A stretch of 16,882 nt of DNA from [Leptolyngbya] sp. JSC-1 (GTDB lineage: Bacteria; Cyanobacteriota; Cyanobacteriia; Elainellales; Elainellaceae), in assembly GCA_000733415.1 (NCBI GenBank), contig KL662192.1, forward strand, positions 1,272,427 to 1,289,308, given 5' to 3'. Positions 14,931 to 16,882 of the stretch are shown piece after piece. Within the stretch, counting starts at the first letter, position 1, and each line of letters begins with the position of its first letter. Under the pieces are notes generated by a model. It ran no database searches, was not told the DNA's origin, and was given only the letters and a program-made list of their open reading frames with translations. A program made the position numbers and the translations under genes.

Positions 14931-15636
14931 TTATGGAGTACGCATCACCATCAGGCGAGTTCTGCCCCCCATTTTATGGGCCAAAATAGAATCACTTAAG
15001 GTATGGAAGCAGACAATGCCGCTATTGAGGCCGACAACCAAATTTGCCAATCCAGCCACTTTTAGTTCACGGTTTAGATCAATGATCATACCGCTCAGCT
15101 GATCTGTAACTATCGACCAGTGAATTTGCGGCAGATGAGACAGATTCAGCGGTTGCCAAGCCCCTTTCATAGAAAAAGGTCCAAGTAATAAACCCTGTCT
15201 GCTTGCTTCGACAACAGACATGTTGATAACTGATAAGAACCCATAAAAAATACCGATGCTACCCAGTAAATTAATGGGCATGACTAGACAATGAGTATAA
15301 CGTCGTGAAACAACTAATAAATGAACGGCAAATAGTAAACTAGGTGCCCATCGAATCTACTTTGAGGAATGAAAAAGTGAAAATATACGGGAGATACTGA
15401 GAGAATCATTGGTCATCACCTCAAATGCGCCCTGAACCAATAGCCACCCTGTACTGGCGAGAAAGCCGCCGACTATAGAATGAGGCACTCGCTTTACCCA
15501 TTCTCCAACTCTTAGCAGTCCTAAACTCAGCAGAAACACTCCTGTTATCAAAGAGGTGAGTGCAATAGTGGCAATAATGGTGATTAAAATCTCTGTGTCG
15601 GATGTGGAAGCTGAGCGGCTCGACTCCCCCAGAATT
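14931..15636 (-). pseudogene. SulP-family anion transporter, decayed fragment
   Basis: Two minus-strand frames carry consecutive pieces of a SulP (SLC26-like) permease. The first (15650-15357) reads ILITIIATIALTSLITGVFL, ...RVPHSIVGGFLASTGWLLVQ. The second is open from about 15340 to 14931 and reads RWAPSLLFAVHLLVVSRRYT, then IGIFYGFLSVINMSVVEASR, LLLGPFSMKGAWQPLNLSHL, then IDLNRELKVAGLANLVVGLN and GIVCFHTLSDSILAHKMG. A frameshift lies near 15340-15360. About 30 residues expected between QLSGM and IDLNREL are missing (near 15085). The 3' part is lost after GGRTRLM, and the 5' part is interrupted by the MITE at 15637. The intact family moves sulfate or bicarbonate across the inner membrane; this copy cannot. 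Confidence 0.75.
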
Positions 15637-15858
15637 GCTACGGTGTCCACACAAGTCGAAGATCCCCCCTAACCCCCCTTAAGTAAAGGGGGAAGAGGCG
15701 CAGCACCTACCAATTAGGGATTGAAGTCCCCCTTGATCTACGCCGAAAGCGCATCCCCGTAGGGGTTTAGGGGGATGTAGGAGGATTACCCCTTGCATTG
15801 ATTCGCGATCGCCCTCCGGGCGGTGCGGAGCACCATCGAGAGCTGTGTACACCGTAGC
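15637..15858. mobile_element. MITE-like element, 222 bp, with 8-bp target duplication
   Basis: The ends are perfect 10-bp inverted repeats, GCTACGGTGT at 15637-15646 and ACACCGTAGC at 15849-15858. They extend imperfectly inward: CCACACA on the left, ACACA on the right read inward. The octamer CCAGAATT flanks both ends directly (15629-15636 and 15859-15866), as expected for a target-site duplication. There is no transposase inside. The interior holds hairpins: CCCCCTT-AAGTA-AAGGGGG (15674-15692), CCCC-GTA-GGGG, CGCCC-TCC-GGGCG and GGTGC-GGA-GCACC, plus a HIP1 octamer GCGATCGC at 15805-15812. It sits in the SulP remnant. Confidence 0.7.
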
Positions 15859-15866
15859 CCAGAATT

Positions 15867-16132
15867 GGGGGTTGGAGGGCGGTTCGGCATATGTATCATT
15901 CATCGAAGTATTTGGTATAAGACCTGCCTAAGCGGTAATCAGCGGCTTTACGGATTGGGGAAGCTGCTCGATTTCGTTCAGATTCAAGTTAATATTCGCT
16001 GTGGCGTAGCCCAATGTCCACGAGACGGTGTAACCGTACAGACTCTTTATCGAGCAAGCTGCCAGTCGCTTCAGCGGGGTGAGACTTGAATGCAGCGCGG
16101 CGATCGTCCGCCATCGGTTTGTCAGCAACCAA
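15867..16132. other. Gap without a recognised gene
   Basis: About 270 bases between the MITE target site and the end of the histidine kinase gene. The piece next to the MITE should be the former 5' side of the SulP gene, but only about 12 codons fit before a TGA. Short frames on both strands show no family resemblance. I see no promoter or terminator I can defend. Confidence 0.4.
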
Positions 16133-16882
16133 TTAATCGGGATTACCTTCAGTTTGTTTGGGTTTAATCAGGCTGGTAATTGTCTGGATTAATGCTTGGG
16201 GATCGATAGGTTTAGCCAGGTGCTGCTGAAAGCCTGCGGCCATCGCCTGCTGATAGTCAATTTCTCCGGCATAGGCCGTCAGCGCAATTGCGGGAATCGT
16301 GCCTCCTTGCTCTGGTGGTAAGGCTCTGATCTGCCGCATCAGCATGTAGCCATCCACATTGGGCATGCCAATATCGCTCAGGAGGATATCTGGCAGAAAC
16401 TGGGTCAACGTAACGATTGCCTCACCTGCGGTTGCCACAGCAATTACGTTGGCTCCACGCAGCTCCAGCAAAAAGGCCAGAAACTCGCGGGTATTAGCAT
16501 CATCATCGACCACCAGGATGCGAGTACCCTGCAAATGCAGCGATGGTTCAAGCGATGCTGTGGCTGACAGCCTTGTGGCCGGTTGATGCGGCATCAGCGG
16601 TAGTGTGACGGTAAAGGTAGCGCCCTGCCCTTCGCCTGCACTGTCAGCCTGCACCGTGCCCCCATGCAGTTCTACCAGATAGCGGACAATCGCCAGCCCT
16701 AACCCCAGCCCACCAAAGCGGCGGGTGGTAGCCGAACTCTCCTGGCGAAAGTGGTCAAACACATAGGGCAGAAACTCCGGCGCAATCCCCTTACCCGTGT
16801 CGCTGATGGTGATGCGGGCGTAGGGGGAGGAAGATGGGGAAGGTGAGGAAGATGGGAAAGGTGAGGCAGATCCTGCTTCCCC
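16133..16882 (-). CDS. Hybrid histidine kinase/response regulator, C-terminal part (cut by window edge)
   Basis: The frame is open from the window edge to the stop at 16133, giving 249 residues. The first ~90 are the end of a HATPase domain: G1 box ARITISDTGKGIAPEFLPYV, F box FDHFRQ, G2 box GGLGLGLAIVRYLVELHGG, then GATFTVTLPL. A receiver domain follows: VVDDDANTREFL acidic pocket, phosphoacceptor Asp in DILLSDIGMPNVDGY, Thr/Ala switch in AIALTAYAG, and Lys in HLAKPID. The kinase therefore passes phosphate to its own C-terminal receiver; sensor and His-box are outside the window. A Ser/Pro-rich insertion (GEAGSASPFPSSSPSPSSSP) precedes the G1 box. Nearby genes do not reveal its target. Confidence 0.92.
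   Translation of the reverse strand, partial: GEAGSASPFPSSSPSPSSSPYARITISDTGKGIAPEFLPYVFDHFRQESSATTRRFGGLGLGLAIVRYLVELHGGTVQADSAGEGQGATFTVTLPLMPHQPATRLSATASLEPSLHLQGTRILVVDDDANTREFLAFLLELRGANVIAVATAGEAIVTLTQFLPDILLSDIGMPNVDGYMLMRQIRALPPEQGGTIPAIALTAYAGEIDYQQAMAAGFQQHLAKPIDPQALIQTITSLIKPKQTEGNPD
16829..16864 (-). repeat. Two 18-bp tandem units coding a Ser/Pro loop
   Basis: GGAAGATGGGGAAGGTGA (16829-16846) and GGAAGATGGGAAAGGTGA (16847-16864) differ at one base. On the coding strand each gives six Ser/Pro-rich residues inside the kinase ATPase domain. Confidence 0.8.

Noticed and set aside
15679..16089. Short ORFs on both strands across the palindromic-repeat region.
   Set aside because: They translate hairpin repeats and MITE ends and have no protein-like pattern.
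15928..16128. A 66-residue minus-strand ORF just after the histidine kinase gene.
   Set aside because: No recognisable domain, no ribosome site, and odd composition; treated as chance.

Overview
The window looks like accessory chromosome sequence from a filamentous or otherwise large-genome cyanobacterium, at roughly 50% GC. The basis is the gene families: an AMIN-domain TonB receptor with a PchR-like AraC regulator, an expanded-type Uma2 protein, a NB-ARC/WD40 regulator with 14 WD repeats, a SulP-type transporter remnant, a hybrid histidine kinase, a HIP1 octamer (GCGATCGC) and C/G-rich palindromic dispersed repeats. No rRNA, tRNA or CRISPR was seen. Almost every real gene is on the minus strand; the clear exception is the Uma2 gene at 4220-5074. 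The species is inference only.

Left edge (1-540): the 5' end of an ISKra4-like transposase gene abuts the remains of an IS3-type orfA, which in turn abuts a short ORF of unknown function. This is a nested mobile-element scar.

Iron-uptake block (548-6053): an AraC/PchR-like regulator, an outer-membrane TonB-dependent siderophore receptor and a FecB-like iron-siderophore binding protein. The receptor promoter carries a good Fur-box candidate and, upstream of it, a pair of CGGAATTT direct repeats two helical turns apart that would suit an AraC-type activator. The block appears damaged. The receptor lacks its last beta strand, and the binding protein lacks a signal peptide and starts inside the receptor gene out of frame, as if one deletion removed the junction. 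A Uma2-family gene with a heptad-repeat tail sits backwards between regulator and receptor, and its 3' end overlaps that of the regulator.

Middle (6317-8014): an alpha/beta hydrolase, an unidentified remnant, and a PsbP/Mog1-like lipoprotein.

STAND-regulator block (8223-14765): a 1424-residue SARP-type regulator (winged helix, BTAD, NB-ARC, 14 WD40 repeats) is followed on the same strand by a calcium-loop double-PPC-domain protein, a parvulin-type prolyl isomerase, and a tiny secreted protein whose mature part is exactly three 15-residue repeats. A 68-bp element is duplicated (57/68 identical) upstream of the PPC gene and of the tiny secreted gene. Each copy holds three heptamers at exact 11-bp spacing, the layout known for SARP operators. 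I propose that the SARP-NB-ARC-WD40 protein senses a signal and switches on both genes. This is the best candidate for an undescribed system in the window.

Right part (14931-16882): a decayed SulP-family transporter gene is interrupted by a 222-bp MITE-like element with terminal inverted repeats and a perfect 8-bp target duplication. The window ends inside a hybrid histidine kinase/response regulator gene.
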